From Elusimicrobiota bacterium (GTDB lineage: Bacteria > Elusimicrobiota > Elusimicrobia > 2-02-FULL-39-32): a stretch of 35,458 nucleotides of DNA. Positions within the stretch are counted from its first letter, which is position 1; the number at the start of each line of letters is the position of its first letter. This document shows, in pieces, positions 16,491 to 24,702 of the stretch. Under the pieces are notes generated by a model. The model was given only the letters and a program-made list of their open reading frames with translations. It searched no databases and was not told the origin of the DNA. Made by a program: the position numbers and the translations under genes. The stretch covers positions 1-35,458 of the forward strand of contig JAKFYJ010000065.1 in the NCBI GenBank assembly GCA_021730935.1, read 5' to 3'.

Positions 16491-16703
16491 ATGGCAAATC
16501 CAAAGAAAAAACATACCCGAATGAGGACAGATTTAAGGCGCCACGCCAACTGGCGGATCTCGGCTCCTTCCATGTCCAAATGCTCCAACTGCGGAGCGCC
16601 GTCCCGTCCGCACCACATCTGCCCCGCCTGCGGCTTTTACGGCGGAGAGCTCCTCATCGCAAAAAAAACCAAGAAAAAAGAAGATCAGCCGCCCCAACAG
16701 TAG
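16491..16703 (+). CDS. rpmF: 50S ribosomal protein L32
   Basis: This is a 70-residue basic protein of the large ribosomal subunit. It starts MANPKKKHTRMRTDLRRH, the standard L32 opening (usually MAVPKRK), and carries a four-cysteine zinc ribbon: CSNCG and CPACGF. AGGAG lies 8 bases before the ATG. rpmF before plsX is a very common bacterial gene order. The lysine-rich tail with QPPQQ is slightly longer than usual. Confidence 0.95.
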   Translation: MANPKKKHTRMRTDLRRHANWRISAPSMSKCSNCGAPSRPHHICPACGFYGGELLIAKKTKKKEDQPPQQ

Positions 16704-16716
16704 AACTTAAGTTCTA
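16701..16716. promoter_or_regulatory. 16-bp perfect palindrome between rpmF and plsX
   Basis: TAGAACTTAAGTTCTA is its own reverse complement. It starts at the rpmF stop codon and ends one base before the plsX ATG (16718). As DNA it could be an operator for a dimeric repressor. As RNA it could form a 6-bp stem with a UUAA loop, covering the place where a ribosome site would be expected (none is seen). It does not look like the FapR or FadR operators as far as I recall them. Confidence 0.4.
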
Positions 16717-16717
16717 A

Positions 16718-17761
16718 ATGCGAATTGCCGTTGACGCCATGGGGGGCGACTACGCTCCACAGAAGATCGTGGAGGGGGCGGTTCTTGCCGCCCGCGAATC
16801 TTCGCATGTTTCCATTGTCCTCGTCGGGAAACCCCAGGAAATCGAAGCGGAACTCGCCAAACACGACATCTCAGGCCTTTCCATCACCCTCCACCCCGCT
16901 TCTCAAGTGATCGGGATGGAACATTCGCCCAGCAAAGCCACCAAAACCATGCATGACGCGAGCATTGTCGTGGCCATGCGGCTCCTCCACGAAAAGAAGG
17001 TGGACGCCGTCGTTTCCGCAGGCAACAGCGGGGCCGTCATGACCGCGGCCCTCCGAATTTTGGGCCGGATCCATGGGGTTTATCGTCCCGCCATCACCAC
17101 GGTCCTCCCAACCCTCAGCGGCCACTGCATGATCACGGACGCGGGCGCAAACACGGAATGCAAACCGGAATATCTCCTCCAGTTCGCCGTCATGGGGAAA
17201 ATCGCCGCCGAAACCATTTTAGACATCAAAAACCCCAAGGTCGGGCTCCTTTCCATCGGAGAAGAAAAAGAAAAGGGCAGTCACCTCACCAAACACGCTT
17301 ATCCTCTCCTGGAACACTGCAAAGACATCGAATTCGTGGGCAATGTGGAAGGCCGGGACATCCCGCGAGGCAAGTCCGATGTGGTGGTCTGCGACGGATT
17401 TGTCGGGAATGTCGTCCTCAAAACCATGGAAGGGACTGCAGATGTCATCGGGAAAATGCTCAAAACCGAAATCACCTCCAGCTGGATGGCCAAGATGGGA
17501 TATCTCCTGATCCGTTCTGCGCTCAAACGCTTCAAAAAACGCGTGGATTACGCGGAATATGGCGGCGCGCCGCTCCTTGGAGTGAACGGCGTCTGCATCA
17601 TCTCGCATGGAAAATCGTCCGCAAAAGCCATCAAAAATGCCGTGCGCGTGGCCAACCTCGTCTCCGAAAAGAAAATCGTGGAAAGAATACGCGAAGAAAT
17701 CGAAACCTTCACTCTGCCGCTCGTCCATAACAAAGAAGAAGCTCACGCCTCAGCGCATTAA
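16718..17761 (+). CDS. plsX: phosphate acyltransferase PlsX
   Basis: The 347-residue peripheral membrane enzyme makes acyl-phosphate from acyl-ACP for phosphatidic acid synthesis by PlsY. The start ATG follows the palindrome at 16701-16716. The family signature IAVDAMGGDYAPQKIVEGA opens the protein. Further conserved blocks are SKATKTMHDASIVVAM, VSAGNSGAVMTAALRILG, DAGANTECKPEYLLQFAVMG, SIGEEKEKGS and VCDGFVGNVVLKTMEG. Length is normal for PlsX. It begins the fatty-acid/phospholipid cluster and is followed by fabH after 2 bp. Confidence 0.95.
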   Translation: MRIAVDAMGGDYAPQKIVEGAVLAARESSHVSIVLVGKPQEIEAELAKHDISGLSITLHPASQVIGMEHSPSKATKTMHDASIVVAMRLLHEKKVDAVVSAGNSGAVMTAALRILGRIHGVYRPAITTVLPTLSGHCMITDAGANTECKPEYLLQFAVMGKIAAETILDIKNPKVGLLSIGEEKEKGSHLTKHAYPLLEHCKDIEFVGNVEGRDIPRGKSDVVVCDGFVGNVVLKTMEGTADVIGKMLKTEITSSWMAKMGYLLIRSALKRFKKRVDYAEYGGAPLLGVNGVCIISHGKSSAKAIKNAVRVANLVSEKKIVERIREEIETFTLPLVHNKEEAHASAH

Positions 17762-17763
17762 CC

Positions 17764-18750
17764 ATGCCCAATATCAAAGCCAAATTTCTCGGAACAGGAA
17801 AAGCGCTCCCGCAAAAGGTGCTCACGAACGCGGACATCGAAAAGATGGTTGAAACCAACGACGAGTGGATCCGCACGCGGACCGGCATTCTGGAACGCCG
17901 AGTGACGAGCCGAGAAGAAGCCACCTCGGATTTGGCCATCACAGCCGCCAAAGAAGCTCTGGCGAATGCCAATGTCAAAGCGGAAGAACTGGACAGCATC
18001 ATCGTCGCCACCTGCACGCCCGACATGGTTTTTCCATCCGTCAGCTGCATCGTGCAGTCCGCGCTTGGAGCCAAAAATGCCATGGGGATGGACGTTTCCG
18101 CGGCCTGCTCCGGATTTATCTTCGGCCTCGCCACGGCGAAAAGCTTTATAGAATCGGGACAATCCAAAAAGCTTCTTTTGATCGGCGTCGACACTCTCTC
18201 CAAAATCACCAACTGGCAGGACCGTTCGACCTGCATCCTTTTCGGCGACGGCGCGGGCGCGGCGGTGATTTCAGCGGAACCCGGAGACGCGGGCATCTTG
18301 TCGGTTTATACGGCGTCCGACGGAACCCAGGCCGACATCCTTAAAGTGCCGGGCGGAGGATCCAGAAACCCCATCTGCAAAGAAATTTTGGACGATAAAT
18401 CTTATACAATCCAGATGGACGGCCCGGAGGTTTATAAACTCGCGGTCACGAAAATGGTGGAAGCGTCCGAAAAAGCCCTGGAACTTGCCGGCAAACAAGC
18501 GTCTGATTTAAAACTGATCATCCCGCACCAGGCCAACCTCAGGATTATAGAATCCGTCGCGAAACGGCTCAAAGTGCGCGAAGATCAGGTGTTCGTGAAT
18601 GTCCAGAAATACGGCAACATGTCCGCGGCAACCACGATCGTGGCCCTGGACGAAGCCCAGCGCGAAGGACGTCTCAAGCGCGGAGATTTGGTGGAGCTCG
18701 TCGCGTTCGGCGCGGGCCTCACCTGGGGAGCGAGCGTCATCCGATGGTAA
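17764..18750 (+). CDS. fabH: 3-oxoacyl-ACP synthase III (KAS III)
   Basis: The 328-residue thiolase-fold enzyme condenses acetyl-CoA with malonyl-ACP to start fatty-acid synthesis. The catalytic triad is visible: Cys115 in SAACSGF, His255 in IIPHQANLR and Asn285 in YGNMSAAT. Other family blocks include NDEWIRTRTGILERR and LLFGDGAGAAV-like ILFGDGAGAAVIS. The gene starts 2 bp after plsX and its last 7 bases overlap fabD. Length is normal. Confidence 0.95.
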   Translation: MPNIKAKFLGTGKALPQKVLTNADIEKMVETNDEWIRTRTGILERRVTSREEATSDLAITAAKEALANANVKAEELDSIIVATCTPDMVFPSVSCIVQSALGAKNAMGMDVSAACSGFIFGLATAKSFIESGQSKKLLLIGVDTLSKITNWQDRSTCILFGDGAGAAVISAEPGDAGILSVYTASDGTQADILKVPGGGSRNPICKEILDDKSYTIQMDGPEVYKLAVTKMVEASEKALELAGKQASDLKLIIPHQANLRIIESVAKRLKVREDQVFVNVQKYGNMSAATTIVALDEAQREGRLKRGDLVELVAFGAGLTWGASVIRW

Positions 18751-19712
18751 AAAATATCGCCTTGTTGTTTCCCGGTCAGGGGTCCCAGTCTCCGGGCATG
18801 GGGAAAAATCTTTACGACAATTTTTCTGAAGCGAAAGCGATTTTCGATCAGGCCGACGAAATCATCCCCGGAATAAAAGCAAAAATATTCGAGGGGAGCG
18901 ATGAGGATTTGAGGCGGACCGACGTCACCCAGCCGGCCATTTTCATCGCGAGCTGCGCGGCCTATGAGGTTTTCAAGGCGAAATTTCCGGAGCTGAAGGA
19001 AAAAGTTGCGGCGGTTGCGGGCCACAGCCTGGGGGAATATTCCGCGTTATATGCCGCAGAAATTTTTGATTTCAAATCCGGATTAAAATTTGTAGAATAT
19101 CGAGGCCAAATTTTGATGGACGCGTGCCGGGAAGTTCCCGGAGGCATGGCGGCCATCCTCGGAATGGATCGTGACCAGCTCCAAAATCTCTGCCGGGACG
19201 TTCAAGACGGCGGCGAAGTCTGCGAGAGGGTCAATTTTAATTGCCCGGGCCAAATTGTGTGCGCGGGCACCGTGAAAGGCATCGCGTCGCTGGTGGAAAA
19301 AGTTTCCGTCATCGCGGGAGCAAAAGCGATCCCGCTCAATGTTTCAGGGCCTTTTCACTCGAGTTTGCTGGGCAAACAAGCTAAGATGATGGAAGAGCGG
19401 CTTCACGAGGCAACCTTGAAAGACGCGTGGGCGGATGTTTATAGCAACTGCGACGCCTCGCCCACAAAAGACGCCGCGAAGATCCGCAAAAATTTGGTGA
19501 CGCAGATCGACCATGCCGTGTTGTGGGAAGATTCGATCCGCGCGATGATGGAAAAGGGCATCGACACATTTGTGGAAGTGGGTCCGGGAAAAGTGCTCAC
19601 GGGACTCATGCGCAAAATAGACCGCAAAAAGAAAGCTTTGAATATCGAAGACCTGGATTCCCTAAATAAGGGAGTCGAAAATCTTCAAACAGCAGAGGTT
19701 AAATCATCATGA
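18744..19712 (+). CDS. fabD: malonyl-CoA:ACP transacylase
   Basis: The 322-residue enzyme loads malonyl groups from malonyl-CoA onto acyl carrier protein. The N-terminal LFPGQGSQSPGMGKNL is the classic FabD opening. The nucleophile elbow GHSLGEYSALYAA places the active serine at residue 95. The later VSGPFHSSLL holds the catalytic histidine, and VEVGPGKVLTGLMRKI ends the fold. It starts inside the last codons of fabH and overlaps fabG by ATGA, which implies translational coupling. Confidence 0.95.
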   Translation: MVKNIALLFPGQGSQSPGMGKNLYDNFSEAKAIFDQADEIIPGIKAKIFEGSDEDLRRTDVTQPAIFIASCAAYEVFKAKFPELKEKVAAVAGHSLGEYSALYAAEIFDFKSGLKFVEYRGQILMDACREVPGGMAAILGMDRDQLQNLCRDVQDGGEVCERVNFNCPGQIVCAGTVKGIASLVEKVSVIAGAKAIPLNVSGPFHSSLLGKQAKMMEERLHEATLKDAWADVYSNCDASPTKDAAKIRKNLVTQIDHAVLWEDSIRAMMEKGIDTFVEVGPGKVLTGLMRKIDRKKKALNIEDLDSLNKGVENLQTAEVKSS

Positions 19713-20452
19713 AATTAAAAGATCAAGTCGCAATTGTCACCGGAGGAGCGCAAGGCATCGGAAAAGCCATCGGGACCGCCCTGGCCAAAGAGGGAGCCAA
19801 CATCGTCGTCTGCGACGTGAATCTTGAGGGCTCGCAGAAGACCGCCTCAGAATTTGAAGCAACTTATAAAGTCAAAACCCTCGCTCTCAAAATGGACGTC
19901 ACCAAGATCGCCGAATGCGAAGATCTGGTGAAACAAGTCATGGATAAATTTGGCAAAGTGGACATCCTCGTCAATAACGCCGGAATCACCAAAGACAACC
20001 TCGTCATGCGCATGGACGACGCCGAATGGGACGCCGTCATCTCCGTCAATTTGAAAGGCGTGTTCAACTGCACCAAAGCCGTCTGCCGGCCCATGATGAA
20101 AGCCCGCTCGGGACGCATCATCAACATCGCCAGCATCGTGGGGCTCATGGGGAACGCCGGCCAAGCCAATTATTCCGCTTCCAAAGGCGGCGTGATTGCC
20201 ATGACCAAGACCTGCGCCCGGGAATTCGCTTCGCGTAAAATTTTGGTGAACGCCATCGCCCCCGGATTCATCCGCACGCCCATGACGGACAAGCTCACCG
20301 ACGAACAAAAACAGAATCTTTCCAAACTCATTCCGCTCGAACGCCTCGGAGAAGCCGAGGACGTTGCGAACGCGGCGCTTTTCTTAGCATCACCGGACTC
20401 TTCTTATATTACAGGCCACGTTCTTTCAGTGAACGGCGGCATGTACATGTAG
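19709..20452 (+). CDS. fabG: 3-oxoacyl-ACP reductase
   Basis: The 247-residue short-chain dehydrogenase/reductase reduces 3-ketoacyl-ACP with NADPH. Seen motifs are the cofactor loop TGGAQGIG (11-18), NNAG (89-92), and the catalytic triad Ser142, Tyr155 and Lys159 in [18 protein letters not shown] and [12 protein letters not shown] match the FabG C-terminus. It overlaps fabD by ATGA and precedes acpP by 20 bp. The gene context rules out most other SDR functions. Confidence 0.94.
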   Translation: MKLKDQVAIVTGGAQGIGKAIGTALAKEGANIVVCDVNLEGSQKTASEFEATYKVKTLALKMDVTKIAECEDLVKQVMDKFGKVDILVNNAGITKDNLVMRMDDAEWDAVISVNLKGVFNCTKAVCRPMMKARSGRIINIASIVGLMGNAGQANYSASKGGVIAMTKTCAREFASRKILVNAIAPGFIRTPMTDKLTDEQKQNLSKLIPLERLGEAEDVANAALFLASPDSSYITGHVLSVNGGMYM

Positions 20453-20472
20453 GAAAACAGGAGGAAATAACA

Positions 20473-20712
20473 ATGGCAGACGACATCGAAAGTAAAGTAA
20501 AGGGTATCATTGTGGAAAATCTGGGTGTGGACGCGGCAACGGTCAACCCTCAGGCGTCTTTCGTCAATGACCTCGGAGCGGATTCGCTCGACACCGTGGA
20601 ACTCGTGATGGCCCTCGAAGAGGAATTCGACGTTGAAATTCCCGACGAAGAAGCCGAAAAGATCCAGACGGTCGGACAAGCGATCGATTACATCAAGGCC
20701 CACAAGAAATAA
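20473..20712 (+). CDS. acpP: acyl carrier protein
   Basis: The 79-residue acidic helical protein carries growing acyl chains on a phosphopantetheine arm. The attachment site is Ser38 in [20 protein letters not shown], an exact family block. A strong ribosome site AGGAGGAA lies 7 bases before the ATG, which fits the high level at which ACP is made. It sits between fabG and fabF as in many bacteria. Confidence 0.97.
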   Translation: MADDIESKVKGIIVENLGVDAATVNPQASFVNDLGADSLDTVELVMALEEEFDVEIPDEEAEKIQTVGQAIDYIKAHKK

Positions 20713-20721
20713 ACAGCGACC

Positions 20722-21966
20722 ATGACTAAAACCGTTATCACAGGCATGGGGGTCATCAGCCCCATTGGCATCGGACTCGAAGCTTACTGGGATTCTCTCG
20801 TCCACGGCAGGAGCGGGGCGGGCAAAGTGAGCTTATTCGACACCAGCCAATATGCCTGCCAGATCGCGGCGGAAGTCAAGGACTGGAAACCCGAGAACTT
20901 CATCGACCGCAAGAAGGCCCGTCGAATGGACCGCTTCACGCAGTTCGCGATGGGAGCCACCAAAATGGCCGTTGAAGACGCGGGTCTCGACATGTCCAAA
21001 GTCAACCCCGAACGGGTGGGAGTGATTGTGGGAAGCGGAATCGGAGGGCTCACGACGATCGAAGAAGAGCTCGCCACCCTCCGCGAGCGCGGTTCAAGAA
21101 AAGTGAGCCCGTTCCTGATTCCCAAAATCATCTATAACATGGCCGCGGGGGAAATCGCGATCCAATACGGAATGGCGGGGCCCAACTATGCCGTGGCCTC
21201 TGCCTGCGCCACAGCCAACAACGCCATCGGGGAAGCCATGAGGCACCTCCGTTTCGGAGACGCCGACGTGATCGTCTGCGGAGGAACGGAAGCGGCCATC
21301 ACCCAGCTGGGACTCTCAGGCTTCTCTCAGGCGGGAGCTTTGGCGGAATCCTATAACGACCGCCCGGAAAAAGCGAGCAAACCCTTCGATAAAAATCGCG
21401 AAGGGTTCGTCATGGGAGAAGGGGCCGGCATCCTCATCCTGGAAACCGAAGCCCATGCCAAGGCCCGGGGAGCGAGGATTTATGCCGAGCTCGCGGGATA
21501 TGGCGCCACCGACGATGCTTATCACATCACTTCACCCTCGCCTGAAGGCAAGGCCCAGTCCAGAGCGGTCCGCATGGCCCTGGCTGACGCAAAACTTCAG
21601 CCGACGGATGTGGATTATGTGAACGCTCACGGGACTTCGACCGCCATCAACGACAAGGCCGAAACCCTGGTCATTAAAACCGTCCTCGGAGACCACGCGA
21701 AAAAGATTCCCGTTTCCTCGACCAAATCGATGACCGGACATCTCTTGGGCGCGGCCGGCGGCATTGAGATCATCGCCACGATCCTTTCCATGCAGAAAGG
21801 CATCGTTCACCCGACGATCAATTATGAAACCCCGGACCCCGATTGCGACTTGGATTATGTCCCCAACAAAGCGCGCGAATGGAAAGTCCGCGCCGCAATC
21901 TCCAATTCTTTCGGCTTCGGCGGACACAACGCGGTTTTGGCCGTGAAAGCTTATACCGGAAATTGA
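20722..21966 (+). CDS. fabF: 3-oxoacyl-ACP synthase II (KAS II)
   Basis: The 414-residue condensing enzyme elongates acyl-ACP with malonyl-ACP. The catalytic Cys162 lies in VASACATANNAIGEA (the usual pattern is SACATG-x-x-A), and the two histidines are His303 in NAHGTSTAIND and His340 in KSMTGHLLGAAGG. The C-terminus SNSFGFGGHNAVL is typical. The gene starts 9 bp after acpP and its TGA shares one base with the rnc ATG. Only one elongating synthase is in the cluster. Confidence 0.95.
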   Translation: MTKTVITGMGVISPIGIGLEAYWDSLVHGRSGAGKVSLFDTSQYACQIAAEVKDWKPENFIDRKKARRMDRFTQFAMGATKMAVEDAGLDMSKVNPERVGVIVGSGIGGLTTIEEELATLRERGSRKVSPFLIPKIIYNMAAGEIAIQYGMAGPNYAVASACATANNAIGEAMRHLRFGDADVIVCGGTEAAITQLGLSGFSQAGALAESYNDRPEKASKPFDKNREGFVMGEGAGILILETEAHAKARGARIYAELAGYGATDDAYHITSPSPEGKAQSRAVRMALADAKLQPTDVDYVNAHGTSTAINDKAETLVIKTVLGDHAKKIPVSSTKSMTGHLLGAAGGIEIIATILSMQKGIVHPTINYETPDPDCDLDYVPNKAREWKVRAAISNSFGFGGHNAVLAVKAYTGN

Positions 21967-22649
21967 TGGCAGGGTCAGGAAACCCCAAGGAAGAAAACCT
22001 CGAAAAGAAAATCGGGGTCAAATTTAAGAACAAGGCGTTGCTGGAAGAGGCTCTCACCCACAAGTCGTTCGCGATGGAGCAGGGGGGGATTCCGTTTAAC
22101 GAGCGTCTCGAATTTTTAGGCGACAGCGTCTTCAACACCGTCATCGCCACACACCTTTTCCTCCGTTATCCCGCGGAAGACGAAGGCAAGCTCTCAAAAT
22201 ATAAGTCCCAGCTGGTGGCGCGAGCGAGCCTCCTCTCCTGGGGAAAAGCGCTCAAAATTGGGAACTTTTTGCGGCTCTCGGAGAGCGAAGAGATGACCGG
22301 CGGGCGCGAGCGCGAAAGCCTGATCGCCAACGTCATGGAAGCGCTCATCGGCGCAATGTATCTGGACCAGGGATTTGAGACGGCGCAGGAATTTATTTTA
22401 GGCCATTACGGCAAAAAGAAGCGGATCATAGAGAACGATTTCAAGAGCGCGCTTCAGGAACTGATCCAGAAAAAGTATAAAATGCCTCCGTCTTATGCCG
22501 TTATCCGCGAAGACGGCCCGGACCACGACAAGGTTTTCACCATCGAGGTCCGGATCAAGAAGAAGGCGCTCGGAAAAGGCGAAGGCAGATCCAAGAAGGA
22601 AGCAGAGCAGGACGCGGCGCACGAAGCATTAAAAAAACTTAGAAAATAA
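21966..22649 (+). CDS. rnc: ribonuclease III
   Basis: The 227-residue enzyme cuts double-stranded RNA, including rRNA precursors. An in-frame opening reaches back into fabF (21843), but the ATG at 21966, sharing a base with the fabF stop (TGATG), leads to the normal N-terminus and length. The signature NERLEFLGDS (45-54) carries the metal-binding acids. IANVMEALIGAMYLD supplies the second acidic motif, with the common Asn variant at residue 122. The C-terminal double-stranded RNA-binding domain spans about 155-227 (FKSALQELIQKKY to KKEAEQDAAHEALKKL). fabF-rnc is a common bacterial order. Confidence 0.95.
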   Translation: MAGSGNPKEENLEKKIGVKFKNKALLEEALTHKSFAMEQGGIPFNERLEFLGDSVFNTVIATHLFLRYPAEDEGKLSKYKSQLVARASLLSWGKALKIGNFLRLSESEEMTGGRERESLIANVMEALIGAMYLDQGFETAQEFILGHYGKKKRIIENDFKSALQELIQKKYKMPPSYAVIREDGPDHDKVFTIEVRIKKKALGKGEGRSKKEAEQDAAHEALKKLRK

Positions 22650-22659
22650 AGAGGACATC

Positions 22660-23886
22660 ATGAATTACTTTTTAACGGAAGAACAACAGGCCATCGTTGA
22701 GACCGCGCGGGAAGTCGCTCAAAAGAAAGTAAAACCCGTCCGCGAACACTGCGATGCGGAAGAAAAATTTTCCTGGGAAGCCGTTGAAGCCATGCGCGCG
22801 GCCGACCTCTTCGGCGTCTACATTCACCAAAATTACGGGGGCCTTGGCGGCGGCGGACTGGAACTTTGCCTCGTCGTGGAAGAAATCTCGAGAGTCTGCG
22901 GCGGCGTGGCGTTGGCCATCGCCTGCGGCGGCCTCTGTTCGTTCCCCATCATCCTTTACGGGACCCCGGAACAGAAGAAAAAATATCTCCCGGACATCGC
23001 GAGCGGCAAAAAGCTCGGCGCTTTCACCATCACAGAACCCGAAGCCGGCTCTGACGCCACCGCCACCTCCTGCACCGCCAAGCAAGAAGGGGATTATTAC
23101 ATTCTTAACGGCGTAAAGAATTTCTGCTCCAACGGAGAAGTGGCTGAAGTTTACACCCTTTTCGCCACCACCAACAAAGCCAGGGGAGCCCGCGGCATCA
23201 CCGCTTTCATCGTCGACAAGGGCACTCCGGGATTCACTTTCGGCAAAAAGGAAACCAAGATGGGCATCCGCTCTTCGCCCACCTATGAACTCCATTTTGA
23301 CAACTGCAAAGTCCACAAGAGCCAGGTGCTCGGCGGCGAAGGGCGCGGATTGTTCGTGGCCCAGGGAACTTTCGACATTTCCCGGCCCGGAGTCGCGGCC
23401 CAGGCGCTCGGCATCGCGCAGGGAGCCGTGGATGAAACTTTGAATTATGCCAAGATGCGCAAACAGTTCGGCCAATCCGTCTTGTCGTTCCAGTCTTCCC
23501 AGCACATGGTGGCGGACATGGTGACCCAGATCGAAGCCGCGAGAGCGCTTCTTTATTCCGTGACGAAAGCCATGGATGTGGACCTCAAGCTTGCCGTCGA
23601 AGCGTCTGAAAAGTCCGGAAAAACCGTGGCTGAAGAAATGAAAAAAGTTTCTTCCGGCCGCTGGACCAAATATTCCGCAATGGTCAAACTCTTCTGTTCC
23701 GACATGGCCATGAAAGTGACCACGGACGCCGTTCAGCTCTGCGGCGGCATCGGATACATGCGGGATTTCCCGGTCGAAAAATTCATGCGGGACGCCAAAA
23801 TCACTCAAATCTATGAAGGCACCAACCAGATCCAGCGCAACGAGATCGGCTATGCCGTCATCAAGGAACTTGCTCAGAAAGGATAA
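22660..23886 (+). CDS. acyl-CoA dehydrogenase
   Basis: The 408-residue FAD enzyme interconverts acyl-CoA and 2-enoyl-CoA. Family signatures are FTITEPEAGSDA, the substrate loop GIRSSPTYELHFDNCKV, KQFGQSVLSFQSSQH, QLCGGIGYMRDFPVEKFMRD and the catalytic base Glu386 in IYEGTNQIQR. A stretch of about 25 residues near 310-335 (AVEASEKSGKTVAEEMKK region) looks like an insertion between the usual C-terminal helices, making it longer than short-chain acyl-CoA dehydrogenases (about 380). GAGGAC precedes the ATG. It follows rnc by 10 bp and etfB by 5 bp, so it is in the fatty-acid operon and surely uses the adjacent electron-transfer flavoprotein. Direction in the cell (oxidation or enoyl reduction) is not known. 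Confidence 0.9.
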   Translation: MNYFLTEEQQAIVETAREVAQKKVKPVREHCDAEEKFSWEAVEAMRAADLFGVYIHQNYGGLGGGGLELCLVVEEISRVCGGVALAIACGGLCSFPIILYGTPEQKKKYLPDIASGKKLGAFTITEPEAGSDATATSCTAKQEGDYYILNGVKNFCSNGEVAEVYTLFATTNKARGARGITAFIVDKGTPGFTFGKKETKMGIRSSPTYELHFDNCKVHKSQVLGGEGRGLFVAQGTFDISRPGVAAQALGIAQGAVDETLNYAKMRKQFGQSVLSFQSSQHMVADMVTQIEAARALLYSVTKAMDVDLKLAVEASEKSGKTVAEEMKKVSSGRWTKYSAMVKLFCSDMAMKVTTDAVQLCGGIGYMRDFPVEKFMRDAKITQIYEGTNQIQRNEIGYAVIKELAQKG

Positions 23887-23891
23887 CCATC

Positions 23892-24698
23892 ATGCACATC
23901 GTCGTTTGCATAAAACAGACCCCAGCCACAGCCAATGTTCAGATCGACCCCAAAACGGGCACGCTGAAACGCGAAGGCATGGCCGCCGAAATCAATCCCT
24001 TTGACAACTACGGGATCGAAGAAGCCGTCCGCATCAAAGAACGCGTTCCTGGAACCACCGTTTCAGTTCTAACAATGGGCCCGCCTCAGGCCGAAGACGC
24101 CTTGAGAGAAGCCATTTCCCGCGGCTGCGACCAGGCTTTTCACCTTTGCGACCGCGCTTTCGCGGGAGCGGACACCTGGGCAACGTCTTATGCCTTGCAG
24201 ATGGGTATCCGAAAAATTTCCAAAGACACAGGCAAGCCTGTCACGCTCGTGATCTGCGGCAAACAGACCAACGACGGAGACACCGGCCACGTCGGGCCCG
24301 GAATCGCCGCCTGGCTGGAAATGCCGAATGTGGCGTATGTCAAAAAAGTGGACCAAATCGACGAGACGAAAATCGTTGTGTGGCGCATGATGGAAGACGG
24401 AACAGACGTGATTGAAATGCCTCTGCCCGCAGTGATCGCGGTCGTCAAAGAAATCAACGAGCCCCGCGTGGCTTCGCTCAAAGGCAAGATGAACGCCAAG
24501 AAAGCCGAAGTCAAGCGCTGGACCGCCGTGGACATCGAGGCGGAAAAATCCAAGATCGGACTTTCCGGATCTCCCACCATCGTTGCGAAAAGCTATAACC
24601 CGCCGCCCCGTCAAGGCGGAATCAGAATCGACGGCAAAACTTCGGAAGAAAAAGCGGTCAACCTCGTCGCCAAACTTCGCGAAATGAAAGTGATCTAA
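23892..24698 (+). CDS. etfB: electron transfer flavoprotein, beta subunit
   Basis: The 268-residue subunit opens with MHIVVCIKQTP and DPFD-like INPFDNYGIEEAVRIKE, the standard EtfB start. The nucleotide loop reads DGDTGHVGP (128-136). In classical human-type EtfB this region is DDD-x-NQT and binds AMP; the DGDT-x-x-VGP form is the one known from EtfB proteins that bind a second FAD and take part in electron bifurcation. Together with the ferredoxin-fused EtfA this suggests a bifurcating or confurcating complex with the upstream acyl-CoA dehydrogenase. etfA follows after 4 bp. Confidence 0.93.
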   Translation: MHIVVCIKQTPATANVQIDPKTGTLKREGMAAEINPFDNYGIEEAVRIKERVPGTTVSVLTMGPPQAEDALREAISRGCDQAFHLCDRAFAGADTWATSYALQMGIRKISKDTGKPVTLVICGKQTNDGDTGHVGPGIAAWLEMPNVAYVKKVDQIDETKIVVWRMMEDGTDVIEMPLPAVIAVVKEINEPRVASLKGKMNAKKAEVKRWTAVDIEAEKSKIGLSGSPTIVAKSYNPPPRQGGIRIDGKTSEEKAVNLVAKLREMKVI

Positions 24699-24702
24699 TC
24701 CC

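Noticed and set aside
16701-16716. FapR operator before plsX
   Set aside because: The palindrome does not resemble the FapR box as I recall it, and no fapR gene is in the window.
22672-23808. 378-codon open frame opposite the acyl-CoA dehydrogenase
   Set aside because: It is a shadow of codon bias in the real gene; the His/Asp/Gly-rich translation has no recognisable family motif.
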